The notes under the pieces were generated by a model. The model did no database searches, had not been told where the DNA came from, and saw only the letters and a list, made by a program, of their open reading frames with translations. Shown here piece by piece: positions 1 to 13,791 of a stretch of DNA of 64,000 nucleotides; the stretch's first letter is position 1; each line of letters begins with the position of its first letter. Origin of the DNA: Callaeas wilsoni (Eukaryota > Chordata > Aves > Passeriformes > Callaeidae); NCBI GenBank assembly GCA_013398955.1, contig VWPU01004997.1:96014-160013 (forward strand). The letters run 5' to 3'. The position numbers were made by a program, and so were the translations under genes.

Positions 1-2068
1 CAGTCTCCTTCATGCCTCTGCCAGCACAGCTGGGGGAGGATGGCAAAGTTATCCAAGACTTTTAGTGTCTTACTAAAAAATAATGCAAACTCCTTCCTTG
101 CATAGGTCACCTTTGGAATATTGATTTTGGGGTTTGATAATGAGATTTTAAAAGCATATGTGAGAAAAAGTATTCAAAAGAACAGAATTATTGAAAGACT
201 GTCTTGGTACCTTGCAACATAAAGATGTAGAAACTCAGACACAGGGAGAATGATGCTTAGCATGTCATGACATGGTTTGTAACAATAAAGATTGAAGGGG
301 TTTCTGTTTTGATTTAAAAAAATCTCTAGTTTTATTAGATTTTGCAAATCAAAAATAGGAGCTGATGATTAGCTTTAAGTTTTATCTAAGTAACCAGTTA
401 GCAAGAGTTTAAAAAATGTTTGTATTATTACTTGATTCAATTTTAAATAAAAGTAAATACTTTCAGGAATGGTTTAGGTGGTAAAATCATCATCATTTGA
501 TCTTCCTTGCACTATGGCTGGAATTGAGTAAATTTTTTGGCTATTTAAATTATTAGTTATTGCTGTATATAATAAAAACGAGACAATTTTGCTTCTGTCA
601 GCATTTTGATTACCTCCTTTACATTCAGGATTGGTAGATTTGTGTGGTCTGTCTTTGCAACTTTAAGGAATAAATCAATCATTTAGAAAATTATCTTCAT
701 TCAGAGGAACCTTTTCAAATTTTATGAAATTGTTTAACTGTCAGCCTCATCTCTTCTTTAAAGAAACTCTCAGAGAAGCACCTAAGGCAGTTACTGCTTT
801 CAAACTACAATAATCTAACAAAAAGCAAAAAGTTCAACTGTGTTTTCCTACCAGAATCAAATATGATTAAAGCTGAACTGGTAAATCACCTGCTTTTCAC
901 ATTTTGATTGTGGATGGAGCCAAAACTGAGCTTAGATTGTGAATGTGCCTGCAGGAAGAGACTGAGATTAACCATTGATAAAATGTTCATGAACTAGAAG
1001 CAAGATCACAGGCAAATTTATCTTCAGGCTTTTGTTTCTATTTTACTTGTGGAGAAATGGTTATCTGAACTTTGAGGCCTTCTGCATCCCAGGAGCTCTT
1101 TTTGTAGAGCACACCTGAAAGGACACAATTCTCACTCAACCGTCCTTCACAGTCACTTCAGTTCCCTCACGTGTCCTTTTCAGGTGCTGGTCTACTGGAT
1201 CCCAAAGGGAGTATTCCAGCTTGAGGAGTTCTGACTCACTGACCACTGATCTTGCAGTAATCCTAACCAATGCCATCTGCTTTATGCCATCTGTTGTCTT
1301 AGATTGCTTGTTTTCCTCCTTTACCACTCACTTTTTGGCTGTCTCTAGTCTAATGGAGCTTCACAGACGTAATTAGAAATGTTATTTATGTAGTAACACA
1401 GTGATGCTTTGCAGAAGTTGTCTCTAATCTGTGTGTTGCCATGCAAAGAGTCTGAGATGTGCAGCTGGCCCCAGAGAGGTCCTGCATAAACACTGTACTG
1501 CCCAAATAGTGGCAGCTGCAAAGACACAACTCCATCTAGCAGAATTCTGACAGTTCACAATAGCAGGAAATTTGCCTTTTTCTTTGCTTTTGCATTCACA
1601 TATGATGCATTAAAGAAGATATGCCAGAATGATGCAGAACATGTTGACATGAGTTATTGAATAATTGCCTTTTTTATGAGATGTGGAGAAATTATTTGCC
1701 TGGCGTGCAACTGTAAGATGCTTGTTTGTTGTCTGCATAATTCAGTATCACATTAAAATCATGTTTTATATTATAAATACTGGTCTACTGTTTCAAAGAC
1801 ATCAGATAGAAATAATGATGAGCAATTAATTAGTACCTTGCAGCCTCAAATGGCAAATTATGGTCCAGACACTCCTTTGCAATTAGTGCATTTTTCCTCT
1901 CCTTGTAAGGAAAGTCTGACACAGAGTGGTGAAAGGAAGGCTGTTGGATTTGTTATTTAGGAAGTAAAGGGTCCTGAAACGTCACTGTGCTTTGGTAATT
2001 GTGACAAAAAAGCCTCTTAAAACTTTTTTATTTTCTGCCACATTTTCCCCCAAGCCAGCCATCAAGAA
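1..2068. other. AT-rich upstream flank of the RIPK2-like gene
   Basis: No coding exon, RNA gene or clear repeat was recognised here. The stretch is AT-rich and lacks a CpG island, so the promoter of the downstream kinase-like gene, if it lies here, is not of the CpG type. An in-frame TAA at 2018-2020 precedes the ATG at 2069, so the coding region does not extend further upstream in this exon. A non-coding first exon may exist but cannot be placed from sequence alone. Confidence 0.5.
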
Positions 2069-5000
2069 ATGGCCAATCCTTTACCTGTGGTAGCCCAGGA
2101 AGATTTGGAAAGCTTTACCTTGACCAGGACAGGCTCCGACTTTGCACTCAAAGCCTTTCATATTTCCTGGAACACTCCCATCTCTGTGAAGCTGCTGGCC
2201 AGCCAGGACACTACAGACAGGTACGTGAGTTACCTGCCCAACCAGCCATGCAGGCGGGCAGCACAGACCTGCAGTGGTGGCACCACAGCAAATCGTGGCA
2301 TATCCAGGATCACCTGATCCCTCAGCACATCTCCATTCCTAGAAATACTGACTAGCCAAGAGGCAACTTGGAGGCAATTTTACTGAGAAACAAGCTCTAT
2401 GGTTTTTTACCATTTATTATAAAGTAGAGCTTAATCCTGAAGTCAATAATTAATCTACTACAATAATGTGTACAAACCTGGATCAATAATACCAGTATGT
2501 TAAGGTGTTATTTTTCTAAAGAATGAATTTAATCTAAACCAGCATGTACAGATGAGACATGGGGAAATGGGAGGAGGGAAGGTAATGGCCAGGGTTACAC
2601 AGCAGTGGGATGTGCACAGAAAGCATGGAAACACATCATTTCCTTGTAAATGTGGATGTCACTAATAGCAAAAGAATACAAGTTCTTGGGAACAGTAAAG
2701 GAAAATCTTTATTTTATTCTTAATCTAGCATTTCATATACTCTAGCTTTTTTCTGCCTTCACACTTCAATCCTGCTTCAAACTAAATTCATATTAAAGCA
2801 GCCAGAGGTCTTTCATTTTATATTAGAAAAATTAAATTTACTTTCTATTAGAAAAATACACTACACTATGACTGCTTCATGTTCTTGGAATTGTTTGGAA
2901 GATTATATGATATTGGGTTTACTGGTAAAATAATAAACCATATAGTTCTCTCTCATTTCCACATCCTACACTCTCATCTCCTGCTGCAGTTCCCTTCAAT
3001 CTAACCTGCCTCTGACTTTTTTTTTGCACAGGAAGCGGAAGTTGCTGCTTCAGGACATAGCAAGTGTCAGACGCTATGAGTCTGAACGTCTCCTGCCTTT
3101 CCTCGGGGTTTACCAGTACCAAGGACTTGTGGGGATAGTGACGGAATGGATGAGCAATGGATCCCTCCACTCCCTCATCCATGAGGTAGATAAAAGATGT
3201 CATCTTTGAGGTGATAAAATGAATTACAAGATCAAGGAACAATCAGCGTGTAAATTGTGGACGGTAGTCACAATGTGTTCTTCAGTTTCTGCATTGTGCT
3301 TCCGTACTGTAGTTCTGTTTGTTGTCTAATGAAAATGTGAATAGTAACAACTTCACACTACCAAAACCTGTGTTTTGTGTTACTTAGCATCAGCTGTACC
3401 CAGAACTTCCCTTTCCCTTAGTCATAAGGATCCTGTCGGATGTGGCTGAAGGGCTGCATCATCTTCACAGCCTCGAACCTGCTCTCTGCCACTGCAGCCT
3501 GAAACCTTCCAATGTGCTTTTGGACGTGCAGTATAGAGCCAAGGTAGGAGCTTCTACTTTTAGTCCGTTAACATAAAATCCAGTGATTGTCCTGTTGTCA
3601 CATATATTGATCTTAATAGTCAACATTTGATACCAAGACTGGTTACATTGTTACTAAAATTACTTTCTCTTGCATTTCCGTAGATATCAGATTATGGCCT
3701 AACCAACTGGAGGAAACAGCAACTGAGGTCAGACCTGCAGAACTGCCATCAGAGAAACTGCCAGGACTTAGTGTATCTCCCTCCTGAAATACTTGAAGGA
3801 GGCCTCCCTTCCCGGGAAGGTGATATTTACAGGTGAATGGAATTTCTAAGGGCATGTCATACCTAGTCCGTGCTGCACTCTACAATGCTGCCAAAACACT
3901 TATCTTCAAAGACATTACAGTAAAAATGGCAGACAAACATAATGCAGTAGGATAGTATTGCACATGAGGCCAATTACAGCAGTGAATTAAATTTTAAAAT
4001 CCCATATTTGGTGAATAAGATACCAAGGTTAAGAACTGTTCTTAAATTCAGTCATATAAATATTTATATAATGGACCTAAATGTTTTAAAAGTGTAACAG
4101 CTGCCAAAACTTTCAGATATATTTAGAACCCTCATAACTGCTTCACATAGTTTATAATTTTGAACTGTTGTTGGCTTTAGTTTCAGAAAGAATTGTTTAT
4201 GCCTAGATCGGGCCCAGGTAAAAATAAGATCTTTCCCTCAATTGTGTCCCATTAAGGTCCTGTGGAATCTCTGCTGGGATAACTTACTGAGCCACTCAAG
4301 CACTTGTACTTTTTAACAAAGGCATTTACACAAAGGAGGGAGATTACCCACTGCCACGTGTCCCACTTGGGTATGTTACATGCATTGTGGCTGCCTCAAT
4401 TAATGAGAGGACCTCAAGTGGCCACTGGTCTGGATGGTCTGGATGGACACACATTATCATGACCAGCACACAGAGCTGTGGACTAATATTACAAATAACT
4501 TTTAAGGAGACTACTCTTCTGATTTCTGAGCGTTTGTGAAACCAACAAATTTAAACTCCTGCTTCATTGTCACAGAGGCAGGCTCTAAGATGTGTCAGAT
4601 AATTCATACACTTGAGGAGACCTATAAATGATGTGACTAATCTCATGTTGTTCACAAACACAAGTTTTGCACAGGAAGAGTGGAGCCTTACTTTCAGGTA
4701 GCACAATTAATTTTCCAAAATTACACTCATAGATATGATTTAATGTATACATTTATTATATAATACATTATATAATAATATGCTGAAATGTGACTCAGGT
4801 GCATGAGACGTGTATCTAAACAGTGGTGCAACGGAGAAAGCAAAAATTTGTGTCACACATGTAATACAAAGTACATTTAAATTACATGTATGTCCACATT
4901 ACATTAATACTTTCCATATTTTTATGTGAAAATAAGGCAGAAGAGGGGGCTCTTTAAACCTGTAATCACTACAGCAAGATATATAAATAAGCAGATATAT

Positions 5001-8000
5001 TTATCCTAGAACTGCCTCTTCCCCTTTTGATTGCTTTGCTTCTGACTTATCTGCAGCCTGCTTTTTCTCATCTGGCAGCCTCCTGTTTTCTGCCTCTGAT
5101 TTTGAAGATTGATCTTTTGATTAAACCACTGTATTTTATAGCATCTGAGTTGTGGGTTATATGTATAGATCTATGATACCACTGCAGTTATTCCCAGGAT
5201 GTTGGAAAAGGGAAAAGGCATTTGGAGCCCCATCAAAATTTGCTGAAGAAAATAGAAATATAGTGCATCAGAATCAAATTTTTGTAGATTAACTGATGTG
5301 CTTATTGGTACCTGCTGAAAAGCCCAGTTGATACTGAAATTATGTGAAAACAAAGCAAAAATTATAGAGAAAGGAGAACAAAATGTTCCAAAATTCACAA
5401 GATCAAATGGAGATAAGGTAGTAACCTGAAATGTAATTCTAATTGAACCTATATTTAAGCTATAAAATCCTCTCAACCTGATGATTTTATAAGAGCAACT
5501 CAGTTAAAAACTGAAAAAAGGTCTCATTGAATTAGGAAAGACTTGGATAGACTTTGTCTTGAAAAACTCCTTTGTCTTAAAGCAATAAACTTGCTTTTGA
5601 AACTGAGAACATAGATACAGATTGCCAACCAATGAACCATCTCTCACTGTTTTGTTGTTTTTTGGGTTTTTTTCAGCTTTGGAATCCTGTGTTGGGAGAG
5701 CCTTAGCAGACGGAAACCTTTTGAAGGTATTTATTTTTCATGTCAGACTTGTGCTGTCCACATCTTGTCCACAAATTCCCTTATTGTAGTGAAATTATGA
5801 TACAAACACCACCTTTTCGATGTTCCTTTGCTTTCTCTTACTGTTACAGCACAAAGCTCCACCTTAGAGAATGTAAATATTAGAATTCCTCACCAAATCC
5901 TAAATGTTTCCAAAGAAGCTGCTCTTTCTGAAGGGAAAAGGCAGAGCTTCTTCCCCCACTAGTATCATCAATCTGTGCTTGCTGAAGCACTGTCACTGAG
6001 TTGGGTTTTCCATGTACCTTCAATGAGAAGGAATACCACTTCATATTTGTCAGCTGGAATTCTAAAATCGGTGGCAAGTAGCTAATTGAATGAGCAGAAT
6101 ACTCATTTTTACAGTTCAAGTTTCATGAGTTTCAAATACCAATCCAGAAATGTCAGTTCATGATGAATTATCTTAAGGAAGCAGGGAATCTTACTTTCTT
6201 AGATGAAAGTGTGACCAGTTTTAAAGAACTTGGTCTGCAAAGTATTGTATAATAATTGCCACTGTCTAGGAACGATCCCTGTTTCATGGAAGTGGAGATC
6301 GGTAAGGGCTTCATTCTGCATGGCAAAACTGATTGGAGGACTCCTGTATTTTACAGACTGAGTAGCTTCAAAAAATACTGCATGGAATAACATCTAAATG
6401 CCCATACAGCTTATGGCTGCCATCTTGAGGCTGGTCAAAGTAAATTTCTTTTTTTTTACAATTCTTTTGTTCTATTCTCTTAATGCAAGTGTAAAGCTTT
6501 ATGTAAAACTCTGCTTAGAATAATAACATGTATTCCTGAGGTATCTGTGCATGTAGTTTACAGTACAAGTTTACATAACCATTTGTGACTCAGTGTTGGA
6601 CAGAGTTCTTTATCCTGAAACGTCCTATTGCAATAAGCTATTGCTATTGTTAAAGGCTAGTGTATCTACTTACAAGAGCATTGATATATTTTTCCTTTTA
6701 AAAAAGCAGTCTTTGTTTTAAAATACACAGTATGACATACACTAGATGTAATTTTAAGAGGTCTTTAATATTTTTTGGCAGTTACACTGTCTTTTAAATT
6801 GTAGGTCAAACAACCCTGCTTGATGTTTTGAGAGGAATCTGCAGCAGTTTGCGGCCAGGCATTTCAGAGAAGTTCATACCAAGCAATTTGCCTGAGAGGA
6901 ATAGACTGTTGCACCTCATTGCTCTGTGCTGGCATCAAGAACCTGATTATAGACCACATACTGCAGGTAACATTAAGTATTTCTTTCTGTGCAAGATTTG
7001 TAATGGAGACAGTCTTTACAGGAACATTGCTCTAGCACTCTGAGCAACTGAAGTGGAAGTGATCTTTAGATTATCAGACTACCTTTGATGTTTCCCGTAA
7101 CCAAAGCCTCCTACCAGAAATTGACTTATTTGTCTCCAAAATTTTGTTTACTATAAAGTAAAGTATGAGTTGGAAGTTGTATTAAACTAATTTCCTCTAT
7201 TTCATCCAGTTTCTCAATGTAATAGTAAAGTTAGTTGCAATATGATGATGCCTAAATATATACATGCTTTCATACACAATGTGACATTTAAAATGCTTTA
7301 TTACCCCTGCAGAATGTGTAGACCTTCTAAATGGAGTTCTGACTAGTATAAATAAGGAGGTACTTTCGGCAGCAATCTACAATTTGATGGATGCAAAGGT
7401 CAGTGCAAAATATTTTGTTCTCCTACAACTTTACTTGGTTCATTCAATTGCAATCTTTCTGACCCAAAACTAGGAATATTTTTGTCTTGTTTTCATGGAC
7501 ATGCCAGAGAGCTGGAGAGTACCCTTTGGCACTTCAGGTTCATTCAGAAATTGTAGAATTAATATTGTGAGGTTCTCTAGAAAATAAGGCAATTGCTATC
7601 TGCTATTTTAAAAATACAACAACTTCTTTCTAGTCACCAGCTGGAGTCAGACTGGGAAACCCATGTGAGTGAGAACAAACATCAGCTCAAGTCCTGCAGA
7701 TTAGGGCTAGAACCAAGGACAGTTTTTTTGTATGTACTGCTTAGAAACCATTTAGTTCAAAACCTGAGCAGCGTTTGTACCTGTGGCAGCAATACCAGTA
7801 ACAGCACTGCTCTGTACCTGTCCCTGCTCCTAAACTGCCAGGTTTCAGGCAAAGACACTGCTCATCCCAGGCTCTCAGGGGCTCTCTGACAGCACAGGAG
7901 GGGGCGGGCAACAGCCAGCGACCGAAGGGACAGAGCTAACTCCATACATGCTTACACTGCCGTGGGAAATCTGGCACAAATGGGACTGCCACAAACACAG

Positions 8001-11000
8001 CTACATCCTATAGGCACATAGTAGGCACTGAGTGAAAACAGTGACACACGTGTTTTGGCCCTTCAACAAGGATTCTGACTCTAGCTGGAGTTACTCAACC
8101 AATGCTGATGTTGGTTTCATTACTGTGTGATGTGTATGTTGTTGCATGCTATTTCTGTATGTTGCAATCACATTCTGGGCTTATAGAACAGCCTTGATCA
8201 ATGCCTTAATAGGTAGCACACTTAGAGTCAAAGTAATTTTTACTACTGTTGAAATTTATTTAAGATTGTACTGCCAAATATTCCATAATCTAATGCTTCG
8301 ATCTCCCTTGAGCAAGGTTTTATTTTTTAATTTGTCAAATTGTGAAGATTTATTTTATTAGTGAGCATTATTTATTGTTCAAACAACTGAACTGATAAGT
8401 CCAAAATTATTCTGAAAATGATACTGAAGTTTCTGGGAAATTGATTGATTCACAACTGTTGAAGTATAAAATCGAAAAAATAGTTTAACAAATCTGCTGT
8501 GAATGTACAAACTGGAAAAAAAGTTACAAGTCTTGACACATCCTTACTGCAGACAGTTTGGCACACTGAACAAAGGATGGCCGTGCTGTTTGGCTACTTA
8601 AAGGAAAATGTGTTCTAGCTAGCCCAATCTCTCTCAATACAGGCTTATTTTCACCTTCCCTGCATGATTCAACACTGGGTTTTAAAATAAATTTGAAACA
8701 CCAGAAAGAGTAACAGGGTAGAATTTTGTCAGATTCTGTGCCTGTTTGCTCTGTGCAGTTCACTACTACTATAAATGAGCGTACCTTACAGCATAATACA
8801 TATTGTCAGGAAAAGTTATCTGTCTATAAATTGTCGCTCCTGATAGCCGTGAATGAACAAACCACGTCCACACTTACTGGAGTTACTGTGGTTTATTTTC
8901 TTCCAGGAGAGAGCGCTCAATGCGTGCAAAGGCTCAGAAACGTACACATTGCAGAGAGGCACGTTCAATTCAGAGGTGAGTTCGTGGCACAGGAGTCTTC
9001 AGAGTACTTCATCAGCTGCTTATTTGCCCTGACAGTGTATAATGCAAACACTTGGGCAAAATGTTCCTAACCAGGATAACGCCATCCAGCAAAAGCCACT
9101 GTTTTACCTCGTTCCAAGCAGCTCACTCTGACACTGCTCTTGCAAAAAACAACCCCCTCCTCTTAAGGTTTGTTTTGAACCTCTCCTGTTTGAAAAGATT
9201 TTGGAACAAAAGTTTCCAAGAAGATAACTCTTCTGGATTTTGATCTCTTTCAGATCATCTGTCCACAAAAAGACAACTGCTTAATCAGCAAGAAAATTCC
9301 TCTTGTAGTGCCAAGCTTATCAACTGTTCTACTTGATAGCAGTGCAAATACTGCGGGAAGAGATAATATTGAGATGGGTGTGTCAAATACTACCCTACAG
9401 AATGCAACAGCAACAAAAGGTCTCTATCTTGAATTATATTCAGCTCCAGCTGTTATAAGAAAAGGACAAATATTTCTAGTTGTTCCATATAGAAATGTGA
9501 TTTTTCATGTAAAATTGTCCCTTCTCAGAGTAAAGCTGTGCTCTTTACTGGTGCCATCTGAACCAGGAGTTCACTGCAGGAAACCAGAGACACCACAAAG
9601 CCTTCCACTTAGATGTACAGATCAAAACCCCATTTTTACTAATTTCTTTTTTAGAATACTGAGCTGTAAATGTAGAGCTGCCTTTCTCTCATACATCAAA
9701 TACTGCCTGTTGCTTTTGACAGAACAAGTCAAAAGCAACAGGCTTTTCTGGGAATCACACTGCTTTGTGCCACCAGGAATAACTGCTTTTTTTTTGTAAT
9801 CTGCTAAGAAAAGGAGATATGTTTTAAAAAGGCTATGTTGCCAGGAACATGTGAGTAATTCCTGATAATCACTGTTCCTATATAGATAACTTCCTTTACC
9901 TTCCAGTGTGGATTTGTCCTATCTGAGTGTTTAAATTTGGGTCAAGAAGAGATTGTCTGTATTTCTCATGCATTCAGGTACAAAAGTTGAGACAACAGAA
10001 GTCAATTCACTGGTAGCAACATTTGCATTTCCAAGCACTTTAGTTCTGATCAATAGCCATCAGACTTATGGACAGAATAAAATGTGCCAGAACTTCAATA
10101 ACAAATCCCTCCAGACAGCTTGGAAAAGTCAGATGTGTGTAGTAATATATGCCAAAATTTTCCTAGGAATAATGATGTATTAACAAGAGCCAAAGTAATC
10201 TCAAGTCAGTCTTCAGTTCCTGTCTCCTGTGGCTGACACGTGTAATGTTTTCTTGTTGTTCAATTCAAAGGTCTAATCTTGCTCATCTTAAACTTTTTCT
10301 AGCTCACCCAGGCTCTGAAAGAAGAAAATCAAGCTCCTTTTGCACAACTCCTTTATCTAGTTCAACTGCAGGCAAAGAGAGCAGTCAGCATAACTCCTCA
10401 CCACTGGCTCTTAAGCACCTGCCACAACAAATGCACCTTGGACAAGCAGTGACAGGTAAGGCACCATTTCCACTTTGAGCTGGCAGTATTCACCTTGGCC
10501 AGATCTTAGTGATTAAATTGTTTAAAATTTGGAGGACCCAGATATTGCTAAATTTTGTGCACATTTTCAGGTATTTAGAGTAATAACTGATTCTAACTTG
10601 ATACAAATGTCTCTCTATTTGTGTACAGCTGCTCCTCTGTTCTCAGAAGTTCAGGCACTGACCACTGAGAACATTGGCTTGTTCCTTTCTTTCAGGGCCA
10701 CAGTGAGGCTGAGAACAGTTCTGAAAAGACCATAATAAAAATACAAAAAATATGGCACACACTGAATGTGAAATACATTAGTTGTTTCGGTCTGGAATAT
10801 TCTTTTGCAATCATCAGCTGTGTATTGCATACCTCTGCAAAAGTAGCTATTGACTACAGAAACAGGTGACAGGGGACCCTTCATCCCCTCACATCATGTC
10901 ACGTCTTCCTGCAGAATGGAGGCAGAAAGGGTCAGCTTTTGATTTGTGAAGACTCTTTTCCTGTAGGTGAAGCTTTGTAAGGTTTTTATGCTAACTTTTT

Positions 11001-12078
11001 GCACACTGGCCTGTAACAGTTGTCAACCTAGCTGGCTGTCCTTCTCCATGGTAATTTACTTGAGTGATGGCATAATTTCTGGATAAATCAACAGGCTAGA
11101 CCATGCAGGTAAAGTTCATCATGGAACTCTCCTGGCAACACTCAGAAATCAGAATGACAGAGGCATGTTCTCCAAAGCAACATGGCTTTTGGTTATTAAT
11201 TTTCTCTTGGTGTATGGTATTTACTGTACACTAAAAACCCTAATGTCAGCACTAGGTACTCTAATCACCTTGTGAAAAGAGGCAGAACCGAAAGCTCTTG
11301 ACCATTTTGTCAATATTTTTGTTATTAATTTGGCTTTGATGTATATTCATTTTCCCAGTTTCATGCTACGTGTTTCAAACACTCCTGCTACCCTGAAGTT
11401 ATCTGTCCTTCCACCTTTACAGGAGAAAGTTTTCTCGTCTGTGTCCAGCCAAGGTGCTTTGCATAAAGTTAAATACAGATGCTAGATGAATAGGGCAAGA
11501 CCTGAAAATCTTCCCCCATCACACAATTTGAGCACTCAGTGGTTTAGAAACACCTATTTGCTGTAATCGTGAGTTTCAAACACAAGACGAAAATACTTTT
11601 GGACTAGTTTCAAACACAGAATGCAAACAAACTAACTCCTCCTCCTTCCTTCCTCTACTGAGTTTATATTTCTGGTGTTGATGCTATCACTTGCTAACAA
11701 CTTCTGGAAGAAAAAAGCACTTAGTTTATCTCATTTTGTTTCCCTTTCACTCAAGGTCCTTGCTGCAAAGGAAACTGCTGTCAAATACTCGCCTGCCAGA
11801 GACAGACCATACTGAACTGTATGACGGAAGGACGCCTCAACCGCATCCTGGATGTGCTTCGCTCCCAGCAAACGCTGTCCCGAATGGATTATGAAAGCAT
11901 CGCCTCTTACCCCACGGTGACCGGGCGTGCTCGGGCACTGCTGGACACCTGCCTTTGCCTCGGGGAGAGGGCAGCACAGGCTGTAGTGACTGTACTTTCA
12001 GTGAACAAATGTAGTCCTCTGGGACAAGTCATTTGTTGCCCAGACTGTCCTTCTAAGGTAAATAGGCTGTTGTCGTGA
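2069..12078 (+). CDS. RIPK2-like CARD protein with a pseudokinase-type kinase domain, 11 exons, 539 aa
   Basis: Coding exons, all with AG/GT borders and matching phases: 2069-2220, 3032-3185, 3388-3543, 3684-3832, 5677-5726, 6805-6966, 7313-7398, 8907-8975, 9254-9419, 10303-10455, 11756-12078. They sum to 1620 nt, 539 residues plus TGA; human RIPK2 has 540. The ATG has G at -3 and +4, and an in-frame stop lies upstream. Residues ~15-300 form the kinase fold (GIVTEWMSNGSL, ISDYGL, PPEIL, FGILCWESLSRRKPFEG). Residues ~300-440 are a Ser/Thr-rich linker. Residues ~446-525 form a CARD with the DYE tyrosine (Y478) that corresponds to human RIPK2 Y474. The ATP lysine (K41), loop K141, N144 and D157 of D-Y-G remain. 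The HRD aspartate is Ser139 (H-C-S), the alpha-C glutamate aligns with Asp59, and the glycine loop is gone. RIPK2 links NOD receptors to NF-kappaB through CARD-CARD contacts. This protein could keep such a scaffold or decoy role without phosphotransfer (inference). The CARD exon is unusually cysteine-rich (two CC pairs near 435-441). The donor after 9419 (gtctct) is weak but phase-consistent. It could instead be the diverged RIPK2 orthologue; synteny favours a paralogue. Confidence 0.85.
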
Positions 12079-12225
12079 CTGATTTTTTTGCAGTCTGTTG
12101 TATGCATCTGAGCCCTAGTAATTTGTGATGGCAAAGATTCACGTTAGTTTCTCACAATCCATTGACTAAAGTCAATTCTTGCTACAGCCCATTATTTGAG
12201 TGCTGTAGTGGAAAAAGCTAACTGG

Positions 12226-12231
12226 ATTAAA
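12226..12231 (+). promoter_or_regulatory. Possible poly(A) signal of the RIPK2-like gene
   Basis: An ATTAAA variant hexamer lies about 150 bases past the TGA of the RIPK2-like gene. No canonical AATAAA was noticed in the next kilobase. This is a weak assignment based on position alone. Confidence 0.25.
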
Positions 12232-13260
12232 AGGTCAAGTCAACCACTGCCAACAGAAATTGCCAAGACTGGTATAACGAATTCTGATTTGAACCTCAGA
12301 GATGGGAGAAGTGCAATATGTGCCAGAGCAAACAGAGTTCAAGTGAGATGACATCTTATTTCCTTGATTTCTTTTTTAGAAGGGAGGAAAATGAATCATG
12401 ACTTTTTGGAGGTCACACTATGGAAGAATGGCTGTTTGTAAATCCTTCCAATTAAGGATAATGAACAACAGAGTACTGGATGAGGAGAAAAAATTTACTG
12501 CCTTTCACTGAGCTCATATCTGAGCCAGCTGTTAAAGTCTTCAGAGAATCAAGAAATAGGTAGAGCCTTAAGTAAGATTTGGAAGTTTTATACTATGTAT
12601 ATGAATTACTTCATTCTCCTCACAAATGGTTATATGCTTTGAAAATGTAGCAGTACTTACAGCAGTACTTTGGAGAGGTAGGACTTGGAGTATTCATTAA
12701 ATGGAAAAATGTTAATACTTACATCCATGTATCTCTCTAAATATGTCTGCAGTTCAAATGTAAAATTAAACCAGGCAGAAGAGGTGTCAAGCTGATCATT
12801 TTGAAATGGTGGTTCTGCTGAATTATTGTCATGGTTGTACTCTAAGGGGAGACAGCCTGGGAGTTCTGGGAGGTTTTCTTGCTCTGGCCTGGACTTATCC
12901 ACGGTCACAGATGTTTTGGAGCTGCTGCTTGAACTCATCCTCAGGTCATGGACCCTTTGACTGGAGTTCACATGGAGTTCCAGTCTGTAGAGTACAGCAG
13001 CACAGAAATATTGCTGTTATCACAGTGTTCCCAGGCACAGTCGAGTAAGATGATAAGTGGTACAGCAAGCAGTGAAAGCAACAAGCCAGCTGCTAAAGAG
13101 CACCAGACACTTGTGTACAGAAGGCAAACAAGCCCCATGGCAAGCACAGGAGCCCGTCAACAGATAAACAGCAACAGCAGCTATAAATGTGATCCAGCAC
13201 ATTCCAGTCAAATCTGTTGTTACCTTGAACCCTCACACTGGATGCTGAAAAGAACATTGG

Positions 13261-13791
13261 TGGTTTAACCCCAGCTCTCTGTGGACAACTACGCTCCACA
13301 ACAGTAAAGTGAGAAAACTTGGCTGAGATCCAGACAATTTAACAGGTAAGGGAAAAGCTGCACACAAGCAAAGGAAAGCATGGAATTCATCCACCACTTC
13401 CCATGGGCAGGCAGGTGTTGAGCCATCTCCGGGAAAGCAGGGCTCCATCCCACGTAATGGTTACTTAAGAAGACAAATGCCATCACTCCAAATGTCCCCC
13501 TCTTCCTCTTTCTTCCTTAGCTGAGCATGACGCCACACGGTCTGGAGTATCCATACCATCCTCTGGCCATCTGTGGTCAGCTGTCCCAGCTTGTCCTCCC
13601 CCAACTCCTTGTGCACCCCCAGCCTCCTCCCTGATGGGGTGAGGGGCAGAAAGGCCTTGGCTCTGCGTGAGCTTTGCTCAGCAATAACAAAACATCCCTA
13701 AATTGTCAACATTGTTTTCAGTACTAATTTGAAATACAGCCCCATACTAGCTCCTATGGAGAAAATTATCTCTACCCAGCCAAAACCAGCA
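13261..13791. mobile_element. Solo LTR of an avian endogenous retrovirus
   Basis: The segment starts TGGTTTAACCCCAGC and ends CCAAAACCAGCA, i.e. TG...CA. Its body matches a widespread avian LTR consensus I recall: the caccacttcccat / ggcaggcaggtgttgagcc block, gaaagcagggctccatc, the aagacaaatgccatcactcc block, ctgagcatgacg, ttgtgcacccccagcctcctc and aaggccttggctctg. No internal retroviral sequence lies beside it, so it is a solo LTR. I see no convincing target-site duplication, which fits an old insertion. Short open frames on its minus strand are part of the LTR. Its left end in minus-strand reading abuts the protein-like block (c) of the decayed gene. Confidence 0.85.

Noticed and set aside
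11907..12134. Minus-strand 75-codon frame
   Set aside because: Shadow of the CARD exon of the RIPK2-like gene.
12985..13023. A 39-base intron joining the two halves of the last block of the decayed gene
   Set aside because: Too short for a vertebrate intron; both halves are already in one frame, interrupted by TGA and TAA, which fits decay better.
13233..13486. Minus-strand open frames of 65-71 codons
   Set aside because: They lie in the solo LTR and are repeat sequence.
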